Origin: Hyphochytrium catenoides
Taxonomy: Eukaryota; Sar; Hyphochytriomycetes; Hyphochytriales; Hyphochytriaceae
Direction: 5' to 3'
DNA length: 64,000 bases
Assembly: GCA_900088475.1 (NCBI GenBank)
Contig: FLMG01002184.1
Span: 1 to 64,000, forward strand
The position numbers and the translations under genes are program-made. Shown here one piece after another: positions 48,453 through 57,954 of this stretch. How positions within the stretch are numbered: position 1 is the first letter of the stretch; each line of letters opens with the position of its first letter. The notes under the pieces are model-generated. The model saw nothing but the letters and a program-made list of their open reading frames with translations. It was not told the origin of the DNA and ran no database searches.

Positions 48453-50039
48453 ATGGTGCAGGCGGTAGTGGACTGGTTCACGCCCAAGAGGCAGATGATC
48501 ATCTTTGTGATCATCAACATCTTCAACTACATTGATCGCGGTATTGTGCCAGGTGCCCCTGAATACTTCACAGAATTTATCGAAGAAGTGAAGCAGACGG
48601 AGACAACCGGTGTGCTCTTTGGCCTTTTGACCATGGTCTTCATTATTGGCTATATGCTCGCCACATTGGTCTTCGGATACCTCTTGCGTTTCGTGCCCCC
48701 GATGAGAGTGATTGGCTACGGTCTGATTGTCCACGTAGCCTCACTCCTCATGTCTGGCTCAGCGTACTACGCCAACTCCTATGAGGTGCTGCTTATTGCC
48801 AGGTGTCTCAGTGGGGCGGGAGAGGCCGCTTTCTGCATTATCACTCCCGCAATCATCGACGACCAAGCTCCACCAGAAAAGAAGGGGACATGGCTAGCAA
48901 TCCTCTTTGCGGCTATCCCTGTTGGTACTGCTCTCGGGTATGGGTATGGCAGCTTCGTATCAAAAGCTCTTGGCTGGCAGTGGGCTTTCTTCCTCGAGTC
49001 TCTTCCTTATTATCCTATGATTGTCTTCTGCTTCATGCTTGACGAACTCAAGCTGAATATGAGTGCAAAGGCCGCAGTTGGGGCCATTGGTGGTAAAAGT
49101 GGGGTGGATGATGAGCCACTTAGCGTTCGGAACTCTGGTTTGGGTTGCCGCGCGCATTTGGTTTCTTTAGATGCAGCACTTCCACGAGATTCCACCGAAG
49201 TAGTGGCCAAGGCCGTTGAGCTCGCTGATAAGTCTCAAGATGCACCTCAGCCATCCCTTTTGGTGGAGAGTAAGATCATCCTTACTACCCCGCTCTTTAT
49301 GATCTCCGCCTTTGGTCAATCAGCGACAACAGCCTTCGTTGCAGGACTCTCGGTCTGGGCTCCGCTCATTGTCAGACAGCTCCAGTTCACTGATTCTCAG
49401 GAAACTGCTTCACTCATGGTGGGAGGTATCGCCCTAATTGGCGGTCTTGTGGGAACCCCTCTTGGTGGATTCCTTGTGGACAAGTATGGAGGTAATGACA
49501 ACGCGACAAAGCTGAAATCTTCTGTGGCGCAGCTTGCCGTGATTGCGGTGGTGAGCACCGTCTTCTTCCTCATCCTGCCCTGGGTCAGCAGCATTATTCT
49601 TTTCTTCATCCTCTCGGTGATTGGCCTCACTGTTATCATGTGCAACATCTCTCCGTGCACTGTTGCCTACTTGTATACAGTTCCAGCAAGAAGTAGAGGC
49701 TTTGCCATGGGCATTGCCACCATGATCATTCACTTGTTCGGTGATGTACCAGCGCCCGTAATCATCGGTGGAATCAAAGACCTTCTTGCTCCTCCTTCCA
49801 CTATCATTGGCGAAGAAGGGAAGGATAAGATCTACAGTGAAGAGGGCATTAGGGGCCTCAGATGGACTCTATTTATCCTTTCTTGCTGGATGTTCGTTGC
49901 AGTTTTCTTCTGGGTGCTGGGGTACTTTGTATTCATGAAGCAACTTCGCCAGCATGAAGCACAGCAGAATCAGTCAGAGTTGGTCGTGGATAAGGAAGGA
50001 CACACCCCCGACGCTAAGTATACTGAGAACACGGTCTAA
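48453..50039 (+). CDS. Spinster-like major facilitator superfamily transporter
   Basis: Intronless, 528 aa, ATG 48453. The protein has about twelve membrane segments in two halves joined by a hydrophilic loop (about residues 195-265). TM1 carries FNYIDRG, the motif of Spinster-type MFS carriers (lysophospholipid or sphingolipid exporters in animals). The loop 2-3 motif region (FGYLLRFVPPMRVIGYG) and the TM4-5 stretch RCLSGAGEAAFCIITPAI (family: R..xG.GEA) agree. GTPLGGFLVDKYGG in the second half is the repeat of the MFS A-motif. The end is acidic and short. The substrate cannot be told from sequence; lipid or small organic anion is an inference from the family. Like RPL4 and the hAT-derived gene it has no introns, unlike most genes here. 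Confidence 0.9.
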   Translation: MVQAVVDWFTPKRQMIIFVIINIFNYIDRGIVPGAPEYFTEFIEEVKQTETTGVLFGLLTMVFIIGYMLATLVFGYLLRFVPPMRVIGYGLIVHVASLLMSGSAYYANSYEVLLIARCLSGAGEAAFCIITPAIIDDQAPPEKKGTWLAILFAAIPVGTALGYGYGSFVSKALGWQWAFFLESLPYYPMIVFCFMLDELKLNMSAKAAVGAIGGKSGVDDEPLSVRNSGLGCRAHLVSLDAALPRDSTEVVAKAVELADKSQDAPQPSLLVESKIILTTPLFMISAFGQSATTAFVAGLSVWAPLIVRQLQFTDSQETASLMVGGIALIGGLVGTPLGGFLVDKYGGNDNATKLKSSVAQLAVIAVVSTVFFLILPWVSSIILFFILSVIGLTVIMCNISPCTVAYLYTVPARSRGFAMGIATMIIHLFGDVPAPVIIGGIKDLLAPPSTIIGEEGKDKIYSEEGIRGLRWTLFILSCWMFVAVFFWVLGYFVFMKQLRQHEAQQNQSELVVDKEGHTPDAKYTENTV

Positions 50040-50979
50040 GCGAGCTCTAAGACTACCTTATGTCTTCTGGGCGCTGAACTTGCACCGGATCTCACTCTCT
50101 ACCCGCACCGCTTGGCATAGACCTGTGTAGAACTAGCTAATCATCAATCCTATCCTATAGAAATCTCACTATTACCGCCACTTCGATTGCAACTCTGGTC
50201 CTCTTCAGCGCCACAACTGCCTCGCCTTAAGGGAAGACGGGTGTAACTGCACAATGGTCTTGACAGCTTTCGTAGGACTTTACCAAGCATCTAGCTCTAA
50301 CTGCAAACCGCCCGCAATCCCATTGCCATCCTTTCCCTGTAAGTCCTAGCACAGCATTCAAGGATAACCTCCACGATTGACAGATCGTCCACAGCTCCGA
50401 TGAATGCGCGAACGGGTAGGCAAATGACTAGCATACGTGACTAGTATTAGCTTATCGGATGAGCTCTTCTCTGCAGGCCTTGGGTTTCTTTCGTCTTTCC
50501 TGCTCCTGACGCCGCAGAGAGACCTCCTCTGTGTCTCCCTCATCATGATGCACGTTAGCGGCCCCTTGGGGCTGAGGGGACATTGCTTGAGAAGCGCGTG
50601 AATAATGTCGTTACAGAATCTTCATGCTCCTTCACCTACGGAACGGTGACATGATGGCGCCGTAGGAAGCCCCGCAACCAGCAACAGCCCCGTAGAAGAA
50701 GTTCCTACCGGAGGCAAGCAACAGACAGACAGCCTCATTACCACCTGTCAGTCAGGAGAAGAGTCAGAGATCGCTAAGGTCAGGTCAGTGTAGATAGAGC
50801 CTCCTGACTGAACATTCTCTAACAGGAGCAAGAGATTTAGTTAGAGTTGTCTACGAGTGCAGCCCAAGTTGCGCAGTGTTTCCATGTGGAGGACCAACAT
50901 TTTGGCGTAGATCTATTCCTTCGTCAGTGAAGCGCCTTTCTGGTCGGTCTTGCAGGCCCACAGACCGTTCTTCCGAGAA
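50040..50979. other. intergenic, upstream of the CNG-like channel gene
   Basis: No gene supported. An acceptor-like tcttgcag at 50952 directly precedes the first channel frame, so an upstream noncoding or coding exon is possible. Confidence 0.4.
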
Positions 50980-53900
50980 ATGGACCTACTGAGCTATGAT
51001 CCTGCGGAGGTGTTCAGTCTCGCAGTAGCAGGATGCCTGGTCCTCTCGGAGTTTCATGGCTTTACAGGCACGATGGGGCCATTAACCCTCGTGCTCAGAC
51101 TCCTAAGTGACACTGTTTTTGCCCTTGAGTCCTGGGCTTCAAGAGCTCTATCTCTACCGTCCAACTGTCGCGATGAACTCTTCCAAATCCTTTGCATATT
51201 GGTATGTATCCTCTATAAATCTGCCAGTCCTCTGCCCCTGCAGTCCTTTGTTCCCTGGTGGTTCTGGTGTCTCTCTATGGTAGGACACATCGTAGGCTCG
51301 TCTTGTCGAGAGCTCTCTTGCTGTCACATGCTATGCCTCATATCTCCATGCTTAACCTATTTGTCTTTGGCATCCAGTACTGACCACGTCATCATGCTCG
51401 CTCAGTATAATCTCATAGGCGTTCCCTTCCGCGCCTCGACGGGTAGTGGCTTACGTCTTTCGTTCTTGCTATTGGACTGCGTGGTAGACATCATCTTTTT
51501 TCGCAGCATCTTTAATTCAAAGGTTCGTCTGTCGACTTAGTCTTTCAGGAAGAGACAATCCGAACTCAATCATCTGCACGCCAATCTCTATAATCACAGA
51601 TCCTGACCAAGCTTTGCCCGCCAGCTTTCTTCAACAATGTAACGACTATCATCTTCACCGACACCGCCAAGGAGAAAGAGAGCATTACTCTCAACTTGCT
51701 GGCCGTCCTTGCCGCTGCTATACCTGTTGATAGCCTCTTCGGCATCTACAGAGTCTTTGAGCTCTCCCTGACAGGTAGGAGCACCCTTCACCTTCACGCA
51801 ACAGAGAGGGACTAACTATAAAACAGGACAAATTTTTTCTATGACAAGCCTCGGTCTGTTATCCGAGTTCTACCTAACGAGGGGTTTCCACAAGTGAGGA
51901 CCGAACGTTATGTCTGTCAGTTGCAAGGTTCTCAATGGTTACGCCTCTACCTGTAGGATGTTAGCGATTGTTCTGCTGCCAGACACCTTCTCTTCGTTGC
52001 AATCTAAGGTGGCATCTCTGACGACGCTTCGGTTGAACGAGATGATGGTTTACCTCTTTCTCCTTTACCATTTTACCGGCTGCGCCTGGCTGGCTCTTGG
52101 CCAGGTAGAGAAGGCTCTTGTTACTATCCCCTCGTCACTTGTATCTGATCTGCCAAGTTGTTCAACTTACCGCGAGATAGATAGAGGGCTTTGGAGCCAA
52201 CTCTTTTGTACCGCCTGAACCATTAAGAGCAGCCACACCCTGGACCAAATACTTCTACGCTCTTCACTGGGCCATCTTCAAAGTGAGTCCCCCTAGCTTA
52301 GGATCAATGACTACGCGTGAAGCTTGACATTTGGCTCATCGCTCTTCCTTGGCCTCCCTTAGGTTGAAGAGTCTGAGCCAGCTACCCAGCTGGAGAGCAT
52401 TTTTAATTCTATCACATATGCGCTGATGGGTCTGGCCAACGTCACACTGGTTGGACAGGTACGTCCAACCTCGCGGCTCGTAGGGTCCAAAAGTACTGAT
52501 TTGACAAATTCCAGGTCGCTGCTTACATTGCAAACAGAGACAGCACGATGCAGGACTTTATGGAGAGAGTGGAGAGGGCAGAGGAATACATGGAGATTAT
52601 TCAGCTACCACCCGATTTGAGGGAGAGAGTTCAGCGTTACTATCGGTACCTATGGAGCAAAGACAAAGGCAAGCAAAGAGATGATGAGAGTGTATTGAAT
52701 GACCTCAACATGCACCTCAGACAGGAAATAAGGTGGGAACTTTGCTTCTCCATAGCTTGCTCTTGTTACCTCCAGCTGACCCAAGACCGTAATGAAAGGT
52801 ACTTTCTAAATGGAAGTATCCTAAGACAAGTCTCCATGTTCGCAAACTGTCCGGAAGGCTTTATTCGGGAGCTTGTGAATCTCTTAGAGCATCAGACCTT
52901 TGGTCCTGACGAGTTCATTGTCCGGAAAGGAGAGATCGGTGTGTTCATCGGTAGATGTCATTTTTACCCCTGCTTAGGTTTGACTGCTTTTGGCTTGGTC
53001 GGTTTCAGGTCGCGAGCTATTTCTGGTACGCAGCGGTCGAGTGCGAGTCGTAGATGAGAACGGCGATAGTCTCAATGAGATGGGTGCCGGGCAGTTCTTT
53101 GGGGAGCTCGGTTTGATATTTAGCATATCAAGACAAGCGTCCGTCCAAGCTGTGACATTCACTGATATTTCGGTCCTTTACTATGAGAAGGTCAGACACA
53201 ACGCGTATCGATTGGCGTCCATCGAGGTTTTTTCTTCCCTTTGTATGTCTTACTGAGTACTCTCTTCCATAGCTTAAGTGCTGCCTGGACGACTATCCCG
53301 CGGTATTCGACGACATTGTGGAAAGTACGAAGCAGCGGCTATTGGATCATCAGTACTTCGGACTTACTTCGGATGTAGCCAACCTTGAGGTAACCTAACC
53401 CTAAGGGGTAATGTGCTGCCCTGCATTCATTAGTAGCCATCCTTCTGCCTGCGTCGCCCTCGTTTCCTGCAGACTCGACTTCGGCGTCATGGTTCATGCA
53501 TAGAAGAGGCTGGATCCAATGACGATGCTAAGTCAGAAGCACCAGTGCAGTCAATGCCGCTTGAGCTGGCTTCTCCCCCTTCTCCTCCCAACAAAGTAGC
53601 TAAGCCAACACTCTTCACCTTTGTGCGCGACCGTCTCCTTCACCAGCCGCCGTCAATAAGCCTGAGTGAACCAGTGCTCCCAGCTCACACAGCAGCCACT
53701 CCAAAGAAAAATGAGAGTTTCAACGAGGGACCAGAAGATGAGTAGGTGATCCTAGGTTCAACACTTATCGGACTGTACCGTAGCAAGACGTTCACGCTAC
53801 TAACTCTTTTGCAGTTTTATGACGCGTGGGCGTTCGACCACCTTGGAGTCAATCACTTCGCTCCTCTCGGTCCCGAGCAAGGGTCCTAGCCGCAGTTCTC

Positions 53901-55440
53901 ACATCTCGGCACACTCGGGCTCCAGCACAAGCAAAAGAGGTAGAGAAAAGACGTCAGCTCCTAAAGGATGTTGCTAATAGCTGCAACTGTCTACTCTGTG
54001 ACAGGCAGCCTAAAGAGCTACAACGATTTAGAGCTAGCAGCTGCCCTGCAAGAGGCACCACCATTGAAGGAAACCGTTAGCAGAGCGATCAGGTGTGGCC
54101 GGTCAACAGTGTTCTCGCATCTATGTGGTCTCTATTTATACTCTTCCAAGGCTGCGGTCGTCTCAACTTGTCCTACTTCTTGCTTCTTCTCTGGTATCGT
54201 ATACTTGACGCCTTCCCAACATTCTATCCGCCTTGATAGGCTCCGCACTTCCTGTTCTGAGGGACTCAACGAGCCCTTTCCGGACGATGGTAGCCGCTTG
54301 TCAGTTGATGACATGCTCAAAATTCCTCAACGTTCGAGCTCTAGACGCGATTTGCGCCGTTCATGCTCGACACACAGAGCGACTCGAGGACAAAGTCTAG
54401 AGCGTCATTCTTCCCAACAAAGCGTGACCTCCATCCAGTCCATAGGCAGGTGTGGAGCTGTACAGGAGCAGTGAGAGAGACCTTTGCTCCCGAGATCTAG
54501 ATATTTATCCTCATAACGCTTGACATCTTTCTGAACTTGGCAATTCAAACCTCTCTTATGTTCCATCAAAGCTCAGTACTGCTGAATAGAGATCTTACTC
54601 TTGTGCTATCCGTAACCCAGATCTGGCGGATCTCCTGCCGGAAGTCCAATCAGCAGGCCATGCAGCCTGAACACGAAGCGGTCACTCACATTAGAGCAAC
54701 CTGCTCTCGACGCCACATCAACAGGTTCACAGTCAGATCTGTAAGTAGTCAACTTTGAAATGCACATTTGCTACTTCCGGTACTCAGCGTTCTCTCCCTT
54801 GCTAGAGCTGTGGCCTTAGGGCTATCGCCGCCTGTAGATCAGCAACAGCGGAGCTCTATGACTTCAGGAAGTACGCTGCCCCCGACAGGAAGTGCATGGA
54901 ATGTGGAGCCTAGAACAGCCCAACGGGAGGGACACAACCAGGCGGCAGCCGAATCGGCCTCGATGCCGGACTTGATTGTCCCAAAGGTTAAAAAAAGTCG
55001 CCCTTCGTCTCCACTGCTAGGTCTTTCTTCCTCTCCACTGCTAGGTCTTTCTTCCTCTTTTTGAGCATAGTACAGTCTGAACATTAACGCATTGACTCTG
55101 TGGACAGCTCGTTAACGTTTCACAATCGCCATCTAAGGCTGAAACGGCGGATGGAGCACTGAAGGCGTCTCTACTGAAGGTCGGGAAGGAACAAGCCCAG
55201 CGGTATCTAGAAAGCCAACGCCAAGTGATAGAGGCGCTCATGCAACAAGCATTTGAGCAGGGCTTTCTGGCCGGCGTGAAGAGCAGCACACAGTTTCAAA
55301 CTCCTAGTCCTTCTGAAGTTACCCAGCGAAGGTCTGAAAAGATTAATTTATCAGGGATTGAGACTACGTCAGATACGGCTGGCGGAGCTTCTAAAGAAAA
55401 CGGTCTTCAAGCAGCCACGCTTCCACTGCCAAGATCATAG
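50980..55440 (+). CDS. cyclic-nucleotide-gated (CNG/HCN-like) channel homologue
   Basis: Eighteen phased exons (50980-51205, 51419-51522, 51600-51774, 51827-51893, 51957-52104, 52187-52282, 52363-52458, 52515-52732, 52799-52938, 53009-53190, 53273-53389, 53473-53741, 53815-53939, 54005-54092, 54240-54449, 54621-54740, 54806-54986, 55108-55440) give 964 aa. S1-S2 include LLLDCVVDIIFF; S3 AAAIPVDSLF; S5 YLFLLYHFTGCAW; pore helix YFYALHWAIF. The C-linker (305-377: MERVERAEEYMEIIQLP, RVQRYYRYLW) is typical of CNG/HCN channels. The cyclic-nucleotide pocket shows FGELGLIFSISRQAS, with both the Glu and the Arg that hold cAMP/cGMP. The tail (524-964) is Ser-rich and disordered with a short helical stretch near the end. 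Odd: S4 has almost no Arg/Lys ladder, and the selectivity filter (TxG) after the pore helix is absent from the model. Start ATG 50980 is the first in frame; an upstream exon is possible. The exact stop depends on the last exon's frame. Confidence 0.8.
55008..55055. repeat. 24-bp tandem duplication in a channel-gene intron
   Basis: Two identical 24-bp units (55008-55031, 55032-55055) in the intron 54987-55107 of the channel gene. If that intron were retained it would code an eight-residue repeat (SPLLGLSS), followed by a stop. Confidence 0.8.
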
Positions 55441-55886
55441 AGGAACGCGCTGAAGATAAAGAGGACACAGATAATGCCAGCTATCGACGTTGCTCTACCG
55501 ATAGTATAGCTTCAGCTGACGAGGCGACAAGCACTTAGGCAGCCAGACTAGCAGTTTGGCTACACCAGCGGAAACACTTACGTTCCGCATATTAACCAAA
55601 CGAGTATCTCTACTAAGAAGCTAAGTAGACGAGGATCTTTGGCCCACCTATTACATACCAGCTATCCACCAGTTCGGCGTCTTTAGGGTCAGCCAGACGC
55701 CGTTGAGAGGAGAGAAGAGCAACTCATTCCGGTTAGGTTGCAGACATACTGACAGCAATAGTTGGAAGAGCAAACCTGAGTAAGGAACAACAATGAAAGG
55801 CTCCTTCTCAAGGGTTCTCACAACCTCTAGAGACATGATGGGTGGAAGAAATGTTAGGGTCGTGAAGGTTATGGTTATTGATAATA

Positions 55887-56705
55887 ATGAGATTGGAGCT
55901 GGTCACGGTGCAAGACAGAAGCACAGTGGACATTTGGAAAGCGAGAGCCTTACAGCGGCCCCATCGTGAAACTCTAACCAGCGACGAACTGCATGCGTTA
56001 CTTTATGGAGAAGAGACACAATGACAGGAAGATTGGACCCTAGGGAACTACTATGGAAGATACGTGCACAATGTCTATGTCAAGAGGGAACTGGAAGGAA
56101 CAAGAGGAGAAGCTCTTTCTATAGAAGAAGAAGAAGAAGAAAGAAGAGGGGAGGCGGTCGCCGAGCGACATGCGCGTCGGCAACCAAACACAAAAATTAT
56201 GCCGTGGAGTTACCCCGAAGGGCAATCCTGGACTATTACAGCGCCAGAGTGCAGGGCCTGCTCCAGTCCATGTCAACTGCCTGCTTGATCACAGTCGAGC
56301 ACCGACCAGGTAAGTATGCTCTAGATCCTGGAAGGGCTGGCTGTTTATGTACCATCAACGGATCCCACAAGCTGGAGTCAATCGAAGGTAATCCGATTTT
56401 ACTGAATACGGTGTATTTTATTACATATGTGGTACGCCCTATTCCCGATATGGCAATCAAATGGTAACAGAGCTTGTGTCCTGCTACAGTAATACAAGAG
56501 GCCTTTTTAGTTATAGAAGGCCTTATTCAGTTCTACTAGCAAATGCGTTTCTCTGTCTCTTCAAGGGCTGATTGAGTCTGCAGCAGAAGATCTGTCTCGG
56601 CTTTCTTATGAAATGGCTTGCGGTTCGGGACGATGGTGGTGGTCAAGAGTTGGCGTTGACTTGCTATTCCGCTACGAGGATGCTGGGCTAGGAGTCGATG
56701 TTTGA
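55887..56705 (+). CDS. hypothetical small gene, structure unresolved
   Basis: Best-supported parts: an exon ending at a strong donor (CAG|gtaagt, 56309) and a terminal exon 56566-56705, which join in frame (phase 1) to TGA 56703-56705. The 5' part may start at ATG 55887 with an intron 55966-56027 (gtgaaa...ctaac...gacag). The joined product has an Arg/Lys-rich run from a GAA repeat (56123-56147), then LLQSMSTACLITVEHRPG and a Trp-rich end (GRWWWSRVG). ITVEHRPGL is faintly like the H-loop region of ABCD-type ABC proteins, but the rest of such a domain is missing. A second frame through the same DNA (acidic run instead of basic, one TGA at 56022) is also long. No function assigned. Ends 40 bp before the BSD gene. 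Confidence 0.35.
56123..56147. repeat. GAA trinucleotide tract
   Basis: A GAA run inside the hypothetical gene; codes Arg, Lys or Glu depending on frame and so makes all three frames look open. Confidence 0.8.
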
Positions 56706-56744
56706 CTTGACAGGTCTATGATATCTGTCTAGCAGTAGGCCCCG

Positions 56745-57920
56745 ATGTTTGGCACATCAAATCTGCTAAAGAAGGCTTCAGAATTGGCTGCAAAAGCCAG
56801 AGAATCTGCCGCGGAGCTCGCTCAGAAGGCACAAGCCGAAGCCAGCCATGTAGCTGAGATAGCAAAGGAGAACTCACATAAGCTGGTTTTGCTGGCTGAA
56901 GAGAAGGCCAAAGCGGTAAGAGAAGGTTGCCATATGACTAATATTCAGTACTCTAAGTACCTGTTGAGGATATCTCAGCTCCAAGAAGAAGCCAAGGCAT
57001 CACATCGGCAGTTCCTGGAGGAAAAGGCAAAGTATACCCAGCCAGAAACACGATCTCTACGGTCAAGATTGCCGTGGGAGCCTGTAGAAGAGGTGCCCGT
57101 CTAGCACGTCTGGTGGTGCACCATGTGGACATCCTCACACCCTTATCCCTCTTCAGGACGACGCCGTTTTTGCCGACATTGCCAAGGAGAGAATCCTGCT
57201 TCTCTCATGTGACGAGAAGACCTTTCTGGAGGATCCTCCTGGCGTTGAAAGCTTTAACTTTGATATTGAGGAGTATATCGAGGTCTGTGTGAAGCTCATG
57301 GAGATCGATGAGAACCTCCGAAACCAGCAGAGAAGGTTATCCTTAAAGGTGCCAGAGACGAAGTTCTGGAAAAATTACTTTTTCCGATGCCAGGAGATAA
57401 GGGTACGTTGGGCTAAGCTGAGTAGCCCCTTACCGTCAGGACTAGTTCGAGACCTTTTATTTATACATTGCTTATGCCTTATCTTTCACAGCAACAGGTG
57501 GGCCTGTTGGCTCTTCCCTCTCCCGAAAGAGCGAAGTCCAAGAACACTGACGAGAAGTTAGTCTCTGATACGATGGGCACTTCTCAGAGTGCAACCCCAC
57601 TTCCAGTACCCCCACACCAAGCTAATGTCGTCGAGATGCCAGAGAGCCTTCCCACCAGCGCTCTACACCAAAGAGATTTGGCTACACCGGAGGGAGAGAG
57701 CGGAGTGGTACATACGAACGGAACTCCATCTCTGACCGAGACGGGGAACCCTTCAACGGACATAGCTCGGGTTAGTCTTGGCGACTCTTTGGACCTTGAA
57801 GAGTTGGAAGGAATAGATGGGGGACTGCTTGAAGGCAGTCTGGACGGCGAACTGAATGATGAGCTAGAGGCCCAGTTGGCTATGGAGCTCAAAGCTCTTG
57901 AGGACACAAAGCTATCTTAA
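56745..57920 (+). CDS. BSD-domain protein (SYAP1/BSDC1-like)
   Basis: Four exons (56745-56915, 56979-57098, 57157-57402, 57492-57920) give 321 aa. Residues 1-80 are an Ala/Lys/Glu-rich amphipathic helix (SELAAKARESAAELAQKAQ), a coiled coil or membrane-surface helix as in the SYAP1 family. RLPWEP follows, then the BSD domain (about 108-178): RILLLSCDEKTFLEDPPG, FNFDIEEY and, near its end, KFWKNYFFRCQEIR with the Phe-Trp pair that defines the fold. The rest (180-321) is disordered and ends in an acidic Leu-rich helix (ELNDELEAQLAMELKAL). BSD proteins without TFIIH partners act in membrane traffic and TORC2/Akt signalling in animals; the role here is unknown. Stop codon 34 bp from that of the convergent hAT-derived gene, so their 3' UTRs must overlap. 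Confidence 0.85.
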
Positions 57921-57954
57921 TATAAGCCTTTACTTTATGAATGAATACTGCTTT

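Noticed and set aside
53990-54140. Additional transmembrane segment in the channel tail
   Set aside because: Hydrophobic translation there comes from intron sequence or the wrong frame; the phased exon 54005-54092 is hydrophilic.
55887-56289. Selenocysteine (in-frame TGA) gene
   Set aside because: A normal intron (55966-56027) removes the TGA, the other frame links properly to a terminal exon, and no selenocysteine insertion element is visible. Kept only as a finding.
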